This document shows, in pieces, positions 8,132 through 17,181 of a stretch of 35,415 nt of DNA. The stretch is taken from contig RDXP01000120.1 in the NCBI GenBank assembly GCA_004292865.1, positions 1 to 35,415 of the forward strand, written 5' to 3'. Every line of letters starts with the position of its first letter. Within the stretch, counting starts at the first letter, position 1. Origin of the DNA: Sphingobacteriales bacterium. GTDB lineage: Bacteria; Bacteroidota; Bacteroidia; Sphingobacteriales; Sphingobacteriaceae. A model generated the notes under the pieces. It saw nothing but the letters and a program-made list of their open reading frames with translations. It was not told where the DNA came from and searched no databases. The translations under genes and the position numbers were made by a program.

Positions 8132-8348
8132 AGAATTATCGAAAATTAATGAGCCATATTATTCTAACATAAAATAAGCCATTACTAAACTTACCGAAAA
8201 CCCTCGCCCTAAAGGCTATAAAAAACTTAACGGAAGAGAAGGTTATCGAATTAGAACGGGTAATTACCGTATTATTTATAATATTTTTAACAGCGAACTA
8301 CTTATTGATATTATTATTTTAGGCCATCGAAAGGATGTTTATGATTGA
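8094..8348 (+). pseudogene. RelE/ParE-family toxin, interrupted by an in-frame TAA
   Basis: Reading from GTG at 8094 gives VNYSLNFRKLALKELSKINE, then PYYSNIK, a TAA stop at 8175-8177, and then AITKLTENPRPKGYKKLNG, REGYRIRTGNYRIIYNI and a tail ending ILGHRKDVYD before TGA at 8346. The two halves together make a normal-length (about 85 codons) RelE/ParE toxin in one frame. They include the KKL-G-xYRIRxGxYRIIY core and the GHRKDVY terminus with its catalytic-type Arg/His residues. No ATG, GTG or TTG start follows the stop closely enough to restore the second half. A single substitution (for example AAA, CAA or GAA to TAA) explains it. I infer an inactivated mRNA-interferase or gyrase-type toxin; which one cannot be decided. 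Confidence 0.8.
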
Positions 8349-8448
8349 TACAAAATAGTTTTAGGTTAGTTTTTTATAGTTGCCGAACATTATTTTATTC
8401 TACATTTAAAGTTTTTATTACGTATCAGAAAATTTAATTCCACTAAAT

Positions 8449-8482
8449 AAAAAAAAAGAGAGTAACCCTAAAGCTACTCTCT
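8449..8482 (-). terminator. Terminator of the choice-of-anchor I gene
   Basis: AGAGAGTA (8457-8464) and TACTCTCT (8475-8482) form a perfect 8-bp stem. On the minus strand it is followed by a T tract (the A run at 8449-8457). It lies 29 bases past the stop codon at 8511. Confidence 0.8.
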
Positions 8483-8510
8483 ATATTTTATAATGGATAA
8501 AAAAATTCTC

Positions 8511-11500
8511 TTATTTAATAAGCAATTGCTGTGTACCTAAGCCATCTACATTTAAAATATAAACTCCAGCCGAAGGTTTTTCACTAAGTTTTATTTCAAA
8601 TTTACCGTTATTTACCCTTTGTTTTCCTTTGTAAATTAACTGCCCGTGTAAGCTAAATAGTTTAACATCAACAGTTTTAAGGTTTATTTTATTAGAGGTT
8701 ACAAAAATACTATTTCCAGTAACTGGGTTAGGGTAGGTGTTCCACTCATCGTTAGCAGCCAAGTCAACATTTACATCACGTATTTCTACACTGCCTTTAT
8801 CGCCATTTATATCGGTTTGGCTTAGGCGATAATAGTTTACACCTTGGGCTGGTGTTTTATCAATAAATGAATAAGCTTGTGCAACGTTTCCGTTTCCTTT
8901 AGTGGCTATTTGCGTTAAAAAATCGAATGTTTTACCATCCACACTTCGTTCAATTGTAAAATAGTTATTGTTGGTTTCGCTTGCTGTATTCCAGTTTAAA
9001 ACCACATTGCCATTGCTAGCGAGTTTGGCCGTATAGCGGCTTAAAGTTATAGGAAGTACTGCGCCTTGTAATTCAAAAACCGATATATTTCCACTTATTT
9101 CGTTGGCTATCATTACATAAGGTTTACCAGTTGGGCTACTTATTGCATCAATATAAATAATACCTTCGGGGCCTAAATCACTGGTGGCTTGGGTAGCAGT
9201 ACGGTTATTTTTATAATCAACAAATTTAACATTTGCAGGGTCGGTAATGTTGTACACCATTATACCGCCTATACGCTCTAAACCTACAAAAGCATACACC
9301 TTACCAGCAATGGTTGCAAGGGTAACGCCTTCGGGCTCGGGCCCTTTAGCTCGGCTACGGTTTTTTAATGTTGTGCTACCGTTATCGGCATTAAAAAATG
9401 CTGCGGTAATAGGCGATTTTGAAGTTATCAACTCCATATCATCTTTACTATCATAAACTATGCTTTTAGTATCAATATCAAAAATAGAAAACGACCTAGC
9501 ACCTGGCATTAGCAATTCATCATAATCGCCATCGCCATCAGTATCGCCATTAAAGCTCGATATACGTAACCTACCAATGTTAAAACTTTCTTTTAAAACC
9601 TCGGCATTAGGGAAAATTGTTGGGTCTAAAGTTACAGCATCTACGGTGGTACGTTCTACAAAAGTACCGTATTCTTTCTCGTCGCCTTCGTTGGCGGTAA
9701 CCAGGTAGGTTTTACCGTTGGCGGTATAATTTGCAATACCATCTGGCTCGAAATATGATTTTACTGGGAAGTTAGCAATATGAACCTTGCCGCTATTATC
9801 CGATGCATCTAAACCGCTACCTACTGTGTTAAAATCTTTTTTACCTAATGGCCAAATACTGGTGTAAGTATTGGTAACTAAATCTATTTCGGCAATGGCA
9901 TTGTTTTCTTGCAATACTACCCAAGCTTTTTTGCTATCGGCAGATACGGTTACGTACTCGGGTTCAAAATCTTGCGAAAGCGTAGAAGTTAACCTTGTTT
10001 TACGTACACCAGCCGCTATTAAAGTAGCTTCTTGTGCATTAAAACCAGTTAAAAGTAAAGTGGTTACTTTGGTTTGATTTACCGATGCTATGCCACCCGA
10101 AATATCAATAATACTTACCGAACCTTCGGGGTCCACCGTATAAGTTGTATTTGGCTGGCCTTCATTGGCGGTAAATATTTTATTGCCATCGGGCGAAAAA
10201 GTAATCATATCGGGCAATGCACCCACGGTAACTTGTTTTATAAAATCGCCATCGGTAGTAAAAAATACTACTTTACCGTCTAACTGCTCGTTAGCATTAG
10301 GGCAGGCTACTGCAACCACACCATTTTTTACGGCTACGCTGGTAATGCCTCCGTAAGGTGCCATATCTATTGATTTTATCAAAGTTATGGCCGCTGGGTT
10401 TGTAAAATTGGCAATATCTAACCTATCCTGTACCGAGCTTGTCATATATAAACGTTGGCTTGCGGCATCGTGTACCACAATTTCGGTAGTGCTACCTGCC
10501 AGCGTATTGGGTTTAAAACTGCTGGTATAATTAAGCGTAAGTTCTTGCGTGGGTACGGGGGCTTGGCGATCATTATCGCGGATGTAAATTGTAGAAAACT
10601 GTTTGCCCGATAATGCTACGCCGTTTAAATCCTCAAGCGATAGCACAAAATATTCGTCCATTTCGGCCAATAAATCGTTATTGATTGGGATTGTAATCGT
10701 TTGCGTGGTGCTACTGGCAGCGGTAAAGTTTAAAACTTGGGTTGCGTAGGTTATATCGCTTGCGCTGATATTACTAAATGGCGAACCTTTTAAAACTAAT
10801 TTTGCACTGCTAATGGTTGGGTCGGTAAGGGTTAAAACCACATTAACCGAGCCATCGGCTTCGCTTACCGATAAAAAAGTATTTTTAAACGCTATTTGAT
10901 TTGGAGCCGTTGTAAACACCGATGATAAAGTGGTTACAATCGCATTATTGCTAAAATCTTCGATTACATTGGGTTTAATGGCTACATAATATTTTTGGCC
11001 ATTAAGCAATACAGCAGTGGGCACTATATTAATTACCGAACCCGAAATAGTGGCATTAAATGCTACCGTTGCGCCCATTGCATCGTTTACACGGAGTTCG
11101 ATTAGGGAACCTACATTGGCATCTGTTATGGCATTATTATTTATTAACCTAATAGCTTCGTTAAAACTAATTTTGGGATGTGTATTTATAGGCAAATTAA
11201 GCACATTATTTAATGGAGCAAAAACTACCGTGGGAGCAGTAGCATCGGCAATTAGGGTTTTGCCATCAACAGTAAAATTATCAATACGGGTATTACCACC
11301 TGTACCGCCACCTATGGCTGTAAAAGTAATTTTTATTTTAAAGTTAGGGTTATTGTTTACCGCAGCAATTGCGCTAAAATCTAAAGTTTGTAAAACGGGT
11401 ACTTCGGTAATGGCTTGGTTGCTAAATGCTACATAATTTGTACCATCGGTGCTGTATTCTATTACGTGTGTACCAGCTCCTTGGGTAGAGCGACGACCAA

Positions 11501-12386
11501 CGTATTTTACCACAATATCTTTCGAGTTAGTAGTAGGTAAAGCAAAAACCAATGCGCCACCTATGGCATTATCGAAACGTAAATGGTTACCAGCTGCATC
11601 TAAATTACGAGCGTTTAAATTATTGGTATCAAAATTTTGGCCAGTGCTGCTAGCAAAATTTATGGCACTTGTTCCGCCAGCAATGTGCGTTAAACTGCTT
11701 CCAGCAATTAAGGCAATATTTGGGGTGGTTATGGTAGCTACCGATGTTGCGTTATTAAAATTCCAGTAATGCAATAAGGCATCGGCATAAGCAATATCAC
11801 CTTCTAAAGTAAAATTATCGAAACGGTTATTGCCTGCTAAACCGCCTCCACCTTGTGTAAAGCTAATTTTTATTTTAAAGTTAGGATTGTTGTTGGCTCC
11901 TAAAATTGGACTAAAATCTAAGGTTTGCAAAGTAGGGTCGGCAGCTACTGGCATTATGGTTGTAAAATTAATATAGTTAGTACCATCAATGCTATAATCA
12001 ATAATTTGGTTAAATGCACCAGCGGTCGATCGTCGGGTAGCATATTTTACCACCACATTTTTATAACCTGTTGTGGGTAAAGCAAAAACCAAATTACCCC
12101 CCACTGCATTATTAAAACGTAAATGCGCACCAGCCACATCGCTATTGCGGGCATTGGGGTTAGTAGTTTCGAACCCTTGGCCTGTGGTATTGCCAGTTAA
12201 GGGTATTTCGCTATCGGTAATTTTATTGTGTGTAATGCTTGCACCGGGTACTAGTGCAGTATTGGGTGCTAGTAAAGTAGTAAGGGAGGTTGAATTGTTA
12301 AAATTCCAACTGTGTAATAAAGTTTGTGCGTTCGCAACAAAATTTGCGCACAAAAGCACCGCAATAAATAATATTTGTTTTTTCAT
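8511..12386 (-). CDS. Secreted choice-of-anchor I protein with T9SS sorting domain
   Basis: A 1291-residue exported protein. A signal peptide (about 1-20, KKQILFIAVLLCANFVANAQ) is followed by two tandem copies of a beta-sandwich-like module (about 22-200 and 204-380; both open LLHxWNFNN and contain NARN-DxAGxHLRFxNAxGG and DNF). Then come an SbsA-type Ig-like domain (about 382-490, TAPTVVFAPLNNVLNLPIN) and a Calx-beta-like domain (about 497-605, SVSEADGSVNVVLTL). The choice-of-anchor I beta-propeller-like region spans about 615-1100 (LPDMITFSPDGNKIFTANEG; EPDGIANYTANGKTYLVTANEG; GPEPEGVTLATIAGKVYAFVG, key parts). A fibronectin-like segment and the Por C-terminal sorting domain (about 1215-1291, NTYPNPVTGNS ... 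GVYILNVDGLGTQQLLIK) end it. Type IX secretion would export it and trim the tail. Relatives are often called esterase- or phosphatase-like; no catalytic function can be assigned here. Confidence 0.9.
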   Translation of the reverse strand: MKKQILFIAVLLCANFVANAQTLLHSWNFNNSTSLTTLLAPNTALVPGASITHNKITDSEIPLTGNTTGQGFETTNPNARNSDVAGAHLRFNNAVGGNLVFALPTTGYKNVVVKYATRRSTAGAFNQIIDYSIDGTNYINFTTIMPVAADPTLQTLDFSPILGANNNPNFKIKISFTQGGGGLAGNNRFDNFTLEGDIAYADALLHYWNFNNATSVATITTPNIALIAGSSLTHIAGGTSAINFASSTGQNFDTNNLNARNLDAAGNHLRFDNAIGGALVFALPTTNSKDIVVKYVGRRSTQGAGTHVIEYSTDGTNYVAFSNQAITEVPVLQTLDFSAIAAVNNNPNFKIKITFTAIGGGTGGNTRIDNFTVDGKTLIADATAPTVVFAPLNNVLNLPINTHPKISFNEAIRLINNNAITDANVGSLIELRVNDAMGATVAFNATISGSVINIVPTAVLLNGQKYYVAIKPNVIEDFSNNAIVTTLSSVFTTAPNQIAFKNTFLSVSEADGSVNVVLTLTDPTISSAKLVLKGSPFSNISASDITYATQVLNFTAASSTTQTITIPINNDLLAEMDEYFVLSLEDLNGVALSGKQFSTIYIRDNDRQAPVPTQELTLNYTSSFKPNTLAGSTTEIVVHDAASQRLYMTSSVQDRLDIANFTNPAAITLIKSIDMAPYGGITSVAVKNGVVAVACPNANEQLDGKVVFFTTDGDFIKQVTVGALPDMITFSPDGNKIFTANEGQPNTTYTVDPEGSVSIIDISGGIASVNQTKVTTLLLTGFNAQEATLIAAGVRKTRLTSTLSQDFEPEYVTVSADSKKAWVVLQENNAIAEIDLVTNTYTSIWPLGKKDFNTVGSGLDASDNSGKVHIANFPVKSYFEPDGIANYTANGKTYLVTANEGDEKEYGTFVERTTVDAVTLDPTIFPNAEVLKESFNIGRLRISSFNGDTDGDGDYDELLMPGARSFSIFDIDTKSIVYDSKDDMELITSKSPITAAFFNADNGSTTLKNRSRAKGPEPEGVTLATIAGKVYAFVGLERIGGIMVYNITDPANVKFVDYKNNRTATQATSDLGPEGIIYIDAISSPTGKPYVMIANEISGNISVFELQGAVLPITLSRYTAKLASNGNVVLNWNTASETNNNYFTIERSVDGKTFDFLTQIATKGNGNVAQAYSFIDKTPAQGVNYYRLSQTDINGDKGSVEIRDVNVDLAANDEWNTYPNPVTGNSIFVTSNKINLKTVDVKLFSLHGQLIYKGKQRVNNGKFEIKLSEKPSAGVYILNVDGLGTQQLLIK

Positions 12387-12418
12387 AATTCTTAAAATTG
12401 TTAATGTGTTTAAGATTA

Positions 12419-12426
12419 CGAAAGTA
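12419..12426 (-). promoter_or_regulatory. Possible -7 box for the choice-of-anchor I gene
   Basis: On the minus strand TACTTTCG (12426 down to 12419) differs from TAnnTTTG at one base and lies 32 bases before the ATG. No TTG is seen at the expected upstream distance. Confidence 0.35.
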
Positions 12427-12590
12427 TTGCACCAGCTTTAGGTAGCTGTAAATTTTGTGTAATGTAATTGGTATTTTATTGTGATGATAATGTTAATGGA
12501 TAGTGCTTTAGGTTTACGTAAAATTAATGTGAGAAAGCGTTTGCCAAATAATTTTAAATCAATTATATTTAAAATAAAAAAATTTCAACT

Positions 12591-14300
12591 ATGCGTTTAT
12601 TTTATTCTAGTTTATTGTGCATCTTATTATCAGTATCCTTATTTGCCCAAAGCAGCAAAAACAACAACAATCCCGATTTAATTTTATTTAACGGTAAAAT
12701 ATTTACAGGCAACAATACCAATTTAACTCAAGCAATTGCAATAAAAAATAACCGCATTGTAAGGGTTGGTACAAGCCAGCAAATTAAAAAATTGGCAAAA
12801 AAAGGTACTCGTTTTATTAATTTAGAGGGTAAAATGGTAATGCCAGGCATTAACGATGCGCATATTCATTTTTTATCGGGTTCGCTGGGCTTAACTAAAA
12901 TAAATTTGAACGATTGCACCACCGAACAAGAAGCATTAGATAGTATTGCTGATTATGCCAAAAAAAATCCCACCAAAAAATGGATATTAGGCATGGGTTG
13001 GCAGTACAAAATTTTTAAAAATGGGATGCCCAATAAAAGCAGTTTAGATAAAATTATAAGCGATAAACCAGTTTTTATCGAATCGTACGATGGCCATAGT
13101 GCCTGGGCCAATAGTAAAGCATTGGAAATGGCGGGCATAAACAGCGAAACAAAATTTAACGGTTTTGGCGAAATTATTAAAGATGCACAAGGCCAACCAA
13201 CTGGCGCAATTACCGAGGCAGCTTGTTATTTGGTTGATAAATTTATACCCGAACCCACCCGAACCGAAAAAATTGAGGCATTAAAAACAGGTATGAAATA
13301 TGCTGCCACGCTGGGCATAACCAGCATACAAAACGCAAGCGGTACTATTGAAGAGTTTGAGTTGTACCAATATTTACTTAAAAAAGGATTAATAACTTTA
13401 CGGTCGTCAACGGCTTTTAGTGCTGGAAACAATACTAGCCAAGCCGATATAAATAGCTTTGTAAAATTAAAAAACAGTATGGCCAGCAACCCATTTTTAA
13501 AAGCGGGTGCTATAAAATTTGTATTAGATGGCGTGATAGAATCGCACACGGCAGTAATGCTAAACCCGTACAGCGATGTGCCTAAAACAGCCGAAACCGC
13601 CAATGGTAAAATAGCCTTGGATTACAAAGTTTACAAAAAATTAGTTACCCTGTTTGATACATTAGGTTTCCAAATATACACCCACGCCATTGGCGACAGT
13701 TCGGTAAGGGCGGCATTAAATGCGTATGAATTTGCAAAAAACACCAACCAAACTTATAACCGAAGACACCGTATTGAGCATATTGAACAAAGCAATACTA
13801 TGGATATACCAAGGTTTGCAAAACTGGGTGTTTTGGCAAGTATGGAACCCATACACGCCGACCCTGGCACAATAGATGTATGGGCTAAAGCCGTTGGAAA
13901 TGAGCGTTTACCGTTTTCGTTTGTGTGGAATACGATTTTAAAAAACAAGGTAAAATTAGTTTTTAGTAGCGATTGGCCTGCTTGTATAACTCCTAACCCT
14001 ATGCGTGGTTTACACAACGCCGTTAACCGACGAACTATTGATGGATTGCCCGAAAATGGCTGGGTTCCCGAGCAAAAAATTTCTTTATTTGAGGCCTTAA
14101 AAGCCTACACCCAAGGCGGGGCTTATTCATCGTTCGAAGAAAAAATAAAAGGAAAAATTGAAGCTGGTTACCTTGCCGATTTAATTGTGCTATCTCAAAA
14201 TTTATTTGAAATACCGCAAATGGATATTTACAAAACCAAGGTATTAATGACCATGGTTGATGGAAAAATAGTGTATAATAAAGGGATTAAGGTTTTTTGA
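12591..14300 (+). CDS. Exported amidohydrolase of the YtcJ/amidohydrolase-3 type
   Basis: This 569-residue metal-dependent hydrolase has a signal peptide (about 1-20, ending SVSLFAQ), so it probably acts in the periplasm or at the outer membrane. The amidohydrolase fold is shown by the composite N-terminal beta domain (LILFNGKIFTGN...NRIVRVG), the metal motif GINDAHIHFLSG (H91, H93), HAIGD (H365), RRHRIEHIE (near 393-401) and SSDWPA (D near 461). The C-terminal return of the beta domain reads GKIEAGYLADLIVLSQNLFEI. Homologues hydrolyse C-N bonds in amides, hydantoins or N-acyl compounds; the substrate cannot be told from sequence. It stands alone, divergent from the choice-of-anchor I gene and convergent with the DUF4276 gene. 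The ATG at 12591 follows the A-rich stretch AAATTTCAACT. Confidence 0.9.
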   Translation: MRLFYSSLLCILLSVSLFAQSSKNNNNPDLILFNGKIFTGNNTNLTQAIAIKNNRIVRVGTSQQIKKLAKKGTRFINLEGKMVMPGINDAHIHFLSGSLGLTKINLNDCTTEQEALDSIADYAKKNPTKKWILGMGWQYKIFKNGMPNKSSLDKIISDKPVFIESYDGHSAWANSKALEMAGINSETKFNGFGEIIKDAQGQPTGAITEAACYLVDKFIPEPTRTEKIEALKTGMKYAATLGITSIQNASGTIEEFELYQYLLKKGLITLRSSTAFSAGNNTSQADINSFVKLKNSMASNPFLKAGAIKFVLDGVIESHTAVMLNPYSDVPKTAETANGKIALDYKVYKKLVTLFDTLGFQIYTHAIGDSSVRAALNAYEFAKNTNQTYNRRHRIEHIEQSNTMDIPRFAKLGVLASMEPIHADPGTIDVWAKAVGNERLPFSFVWNTILKNKVKLVFSSDWPACITPNPMRGLHNAVNRRTIDGLPENGWVPEQKISLFEALKAYTQGGAYSSFEEKIKGKIEAGYLADLIVLSQNLFEIPQMDIYKTKVLMTMVDGKIVYNKGIKVF

Positions 14301-14370
14301 TAATGGGATAATATGATTGGGTTTAGTTTTAATAAACGTAAACTATGCCATATCTTTCAAAGATACTGGC

Positions 14371-15027
14371 TCACAAATTTTCGATTTTGTTTAACCAATT
14401 ATTAAATCTATAACTTTTATTTCTAATTTTTTCTAAACCAATAGCATCAGCTAAATAATTGCCATAAACAACCTTATTGTAACCTTTTATAATTCTTTGC
14501 AACCTATTCGATGGTGATGTTTCTTTTTTATCATTTATCATTTCGGGGTTACTAAAGTCAATAAAAGTTTGTTTTAACTCTTCAATACCCACTAGTTCGT
14601 GTGTAGGGATTTGCTCAAAAAAAACATAAATTTCTGTAAATAAAAGCCCCTCAAATTCGTGAAGTTGAATATATGGTAAATACCTGTATCTAAATTGCTC
14701 ATCAATATCTTCAAGCATTTTTGTTTCCAAAAAATCCATTCTAAAATTCTTGTCAACTACATTTAAAGATTCGTCCCAACTAGGAAATTGATATTTACTA
14801 TACAGCCCATAATAGTCGATTAAAGTAGTTACAAACGCGGTTTTATCATTTTTAAGATGAAGCGTAATTTGCTTTTTTAATTCGCTCCATTTTACCATAC
14901 CGCCCATTGTTTTTTTAATTAATGGCGATTGAATATGAATATTTTTGCTTGCAAAAAAAGGGGAAATAATTTTGGTGCAAAACTCTTTTTCTGTTTCTCC
15001 TTCGCAAATAATAATAACTCGCTTCAT
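14371..15027 (-). CDS. DUF4276 (TOPRIM-like) protein of an ATPase pair
   Basis: A 218-residue DUF4276-family protein. It begins KRVIIICEGETEKEF, in which the Glu of CEGETE (about E9-E13) is placed as in TOPRIM-type nucleases. TTLIDYYGLY (D71) and RYLPYIQLHEFEGLLFTE are hallmark DUF4276 segments. The family is regarded as TOPRIM-related and is typically encoded next to an AAA ATPase, as here: its ATG is one base from the stop of the upstream ATPase, so the two are translationally coupled. By analogy with PARIS (AriA/AriB), OLD and RloB/AbiLii pairs, it may be a nuclease or toxin effector held or activated by the ATPase. That function is inference, and the metal-binding Asp pattern (a single D before YYG rather than DxD) differs from canonical TOPRIM. 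Confidence 0.85.
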   Translation of the reverse strand: MKRVIIICEGETEKEFCTKIISPFFASKNIHIQSPLIKKTMGGMVKWSELKKQITLHLKNDKTAFVTTLIDYYGLYSKYQFPSWDESLNVVDKNFRMDFLETKMLEDIDEQFRYRYLPYIQLHEFEGLLFTEIYVFFEQIPTHELVGIEELKQTFIDFSNPEMINDKKETSPSNRLQRIIKGYNKVVYGNYLADAIGLEKIRNKSYRFNNWLNKIENL

Positions 15028-15028
15028 A

Positions 15029-16096
15029 TTAATAATTAGGCTGCCCCGTGGCTATAATGTTTCTTTTCCAGAGGTCATCAATGGTGTAATCATCTAACCA
15101 ATCAACCAATGTTTCACTATTTAATCGGTTAAAAACACTTTCGCCATTTAGTTGGTCAACGGTGATAATATCTTCGGGGGTAAAATGACTAATTAAATCG
15201 GTTGATTGTGTGGCAATAATTACTTGGCAACCATTGGCAGCAACCGATTTAATCATACCCGATAACTTTGAAATTGCCGTTGGGTGAAGCCCCAGTTCGG
15301 GTTCGTCTATAATTATTGTTGTGGGCAAGTTGGGTTGCATAAAAAGGACGGTAAGCGCAATAAATCTTATCGTACCGTCCGATAAATCATTTACACCATA
15401 CGTGGTATCGCTATATTTATCAGTCCATTGAAGGCGAACAAAATTTTCGGCGTTGGGGTACAAATAAAAATCAGAAAAATAAGGTGCAATGGATTGTATG
15501 TTTTTTAAAATTCGGTGATATACTATTTTATTATTTTGCTGTATCCAAAATAAAAAAGCAGCTAAATTATTGCCTTTTTCGTACAAAAAATAAATATCAT
15601 TTTGAATATGAGTTGTTTGAGTAAAAGGTGAATTTTTACCCGTATCGTGGAAGTGATATTTTTTAAATGAGTTTAAATATTTTCTGATATAATCGGCTCT
15701 TGGTAAGGTGTTTTCTTTAATTCTCGATTCATTTTGGTAAGAAGAGATATTAATAGGATTTTCTATAAAAGATTTATCATACCACAAACCCTCCGATACA
15801 AAAACAAAATTGCTTTCCCCTTTTTTAAGTTCGAACGAATATCCATTAAAATCTTGTTTAATTTTAGTGTAAATAATATCTGTTACTTTACTTCCTTTGT
15901 GCAGCATTTTTTCTTCGCCGCCAGCCAAAGCCACATATTCAGTTAACTTTTGCTCATAAACTTTATTAAGAAATTCAAAAAAAGAAATGAAATTAGTTTT
16001 ACCACTACCATTAGCCCCAATAAGTATGTTTAAAGGATTAAGTTTAATTTTAACTTCCTTAATTGATTTATATCCGCTAATTTCTATGTAATCCAT
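15029..16096 (-). CDS. AAA/ABC-type ATPase (RecF/SMC-like), partner of DUF4276
   Basis: A 355-residue AAA_21/AAA_15-type ATPase of the RecF/SMC/OLD lineage. Its N-terminus MDYIEISGYKSIKEVKIKL is the typical 'glorified' beta strand start. Walker A is GANGSGKT (27-34), the ABC signature-like motif is VNDLSDGTIRFIAL (about 231-244), Walker B is TIIIDEPELGLHP (about 262-274), and IIATQSTDLI (about 286-295) corresponds to the switch region. The middle 80-220 is a variable insertion. It has no fused nuclease; that role seems to be given to the DUF4276 protein encoded one base downstream. The gene starts 110 bases past the polyprenyl synthase stop, on the same strand, and may have its own promoter there, although no full consensus is visible. 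Possible roles are phage sensing or DNA repair; the former is inferred from architecture only. Confidence 0.9.
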   Translation of the reverse strand: MDYIEISGYKSIKEVKIKLNPLNILIGANGSGKTNFISFFEFLNKVYEQKLTEYVALAGGEEKMLHKGSKVTDIIYTKIKQDFNGYSFELKKGESNFVFVSEGLWYDKSFIENPINISSYQNESRIKENTLPRADYIRKYLNSFKKYHFHDTGKNSPFTQTTHIQNDIYFLYEKGNNLAAFLFWIQQNNKIVYHRILKNIQSIAPYFSDFYLYPNAENFVRLQWTDKYSDTTYGVNDLSDGTIRFIALTVLFMQPNLPTTIIIDEPELGLHPTAISKLSGMIKSVAANGCQVIIATQSTDLISHFTPEDIITVDQLNGESVFNRLNSETLVDWLDDYTIDDLWKRNIIATGQPNY

Positions 16097-16206
16097 TATT
16101 TAATAGTCGATTTTTTTTAGGATAAGTAAATATAGGTTTTAAAATAATTTTTAAAAATAAAAATCAAACTGCGTAGTTAACATCTGTAAAATTTCCCACT
16201 TTGTTA

Positions 16207-17181
16207 TCAATTATCTCTCTCTACCAATATACTAGCAAATTCTTTTAATATCATTTTCCGTTCATCGGGCGCATCAATTTCGCTTAGTGCTTTCAAGCCA
16301 ATTTCGGCGTAAGCCATCATTTCGGCCTGGGCAATGGCTTTAATATTTAATTTATTATAAATGGCAGTTACGGCCATTACTTTTTCGCTGGGGCTGATTG
16401 TGGCACTATCCAAATACCCATTTAATTGTTGCAGCGTTTGCTCATCAGCCAGTTCGAGGGCTTTTATCAATAAAAAAGTTTTTTTGTTCGATAAAATATC
16501 ACCACCTACTTGTTTCCCAAATTTTTTGGGGTCGCCATATACATCCAATATATCATCTTGCAACTGAAAAGCGATACCCAAGTTTAAGCCAAAATCATAC
16601 AATTTATCGGCCTCGCTTAAGCTAGCATCACCTATTAATGCCCCAATTTTTAACGCTCCGCCCAATAACACAGCCGTTTTAAGCCGTATCATCTCTACAT
16701 AATCCGTTACGGAAACCCGCCTAGCAGTTTCAAAATTCATATCAATTTGCTGCCCCTCGCATACCCCCACCGCAGTATCGTTAAACACACCCAACACCTG
16801 CGGTAAAATAAATACATCTACCTGTATCATCAGCTTAAAAGCCTCTACAAACATTACATCGCCCGACAGTATAGCTACGGATTCGCTCCATTTTTCATGC
16901 ACCGTAGGCTTACCTCGCCTTAGTGGTGCTTTATCCATAATATCATCATGCATTAATGTAAAATTATGGAAGGTTTCGATGGCCAATGCAGGTTTAATAG
17001 CCTTGTATATATCACCTCCAAATAAATCGGTTGCCATTAATACAAGTGCTGGCCGCAGGCGTTTACCGCCCAAAGCCATCAAATAAGCAATAGGTTCATA
17101 CAATTCTTTAGGGTGGCTTGGATATTGTTTATCATCCATTGCCTTTTGTATAATTTGCTGTAATTGTGGGATACTATACAT
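16207..17181 (-). CDS. Polyprenyl (isoprenyl) diphosphate synthase
   Basis: An all-alpha trans-prenyltransferase that condenses isopentenyl diphosphate with allylic diphosphates. The 324 residues carry both Asp-rich motifs: DDIMD (79-83, followed by KAPLRRGKPT) and DDILD (209-213, within GIAFQLQDDILDVYGDP). GGKRLRP (38-44) and the KxFGKQVGGDI/SNKKTFL segment complete the active site. The residues before the first motif (ETFHNFTLMHDD) do not allow me to fix the chain length. Farnesyl/geranylgeranyl-type synthesis or a longer chain for menaquinone are both possible, so no symbol is given. It begins 359 bases from the divergent helicase gene. Confidence 0.92.
   Translation of the reverse strand: MYSIPQLQQIIQKAMDDKQYPSHPKELYEPIAYLMALGGKRLRPALVLMATDLFGGDIYKAIKPALAIETFHNFTLMHDDIMDKAPLRRGKPTVHEKWSESVAILSGDVMFVEAFKLMIQVDVFILPQVLGVFNDTAVGVCEGQQIDMNFETARRVSVTDYVEMIRLKTAVLLGGALKIGALIGDASLSEADKLYDFGLNLGIAFQLQDDILDVYGDPKKFGKQVGGDILSNKKTFLLIKALELADEQTLQQLNGYLDSATISPSEKVMAVTAIYNKLNIKAIAQAEMMAYAEIGLKALSEIDAPDERKMILKEFASILVERDN

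Noticed and set aside
12481-12681. Plus-strand 66-codon ORF before the amidohydrolase
   Set aside because: It overlaps the amidohydrolase signal peptide in another frame, has no ribosome site and gives a low-complexity product.
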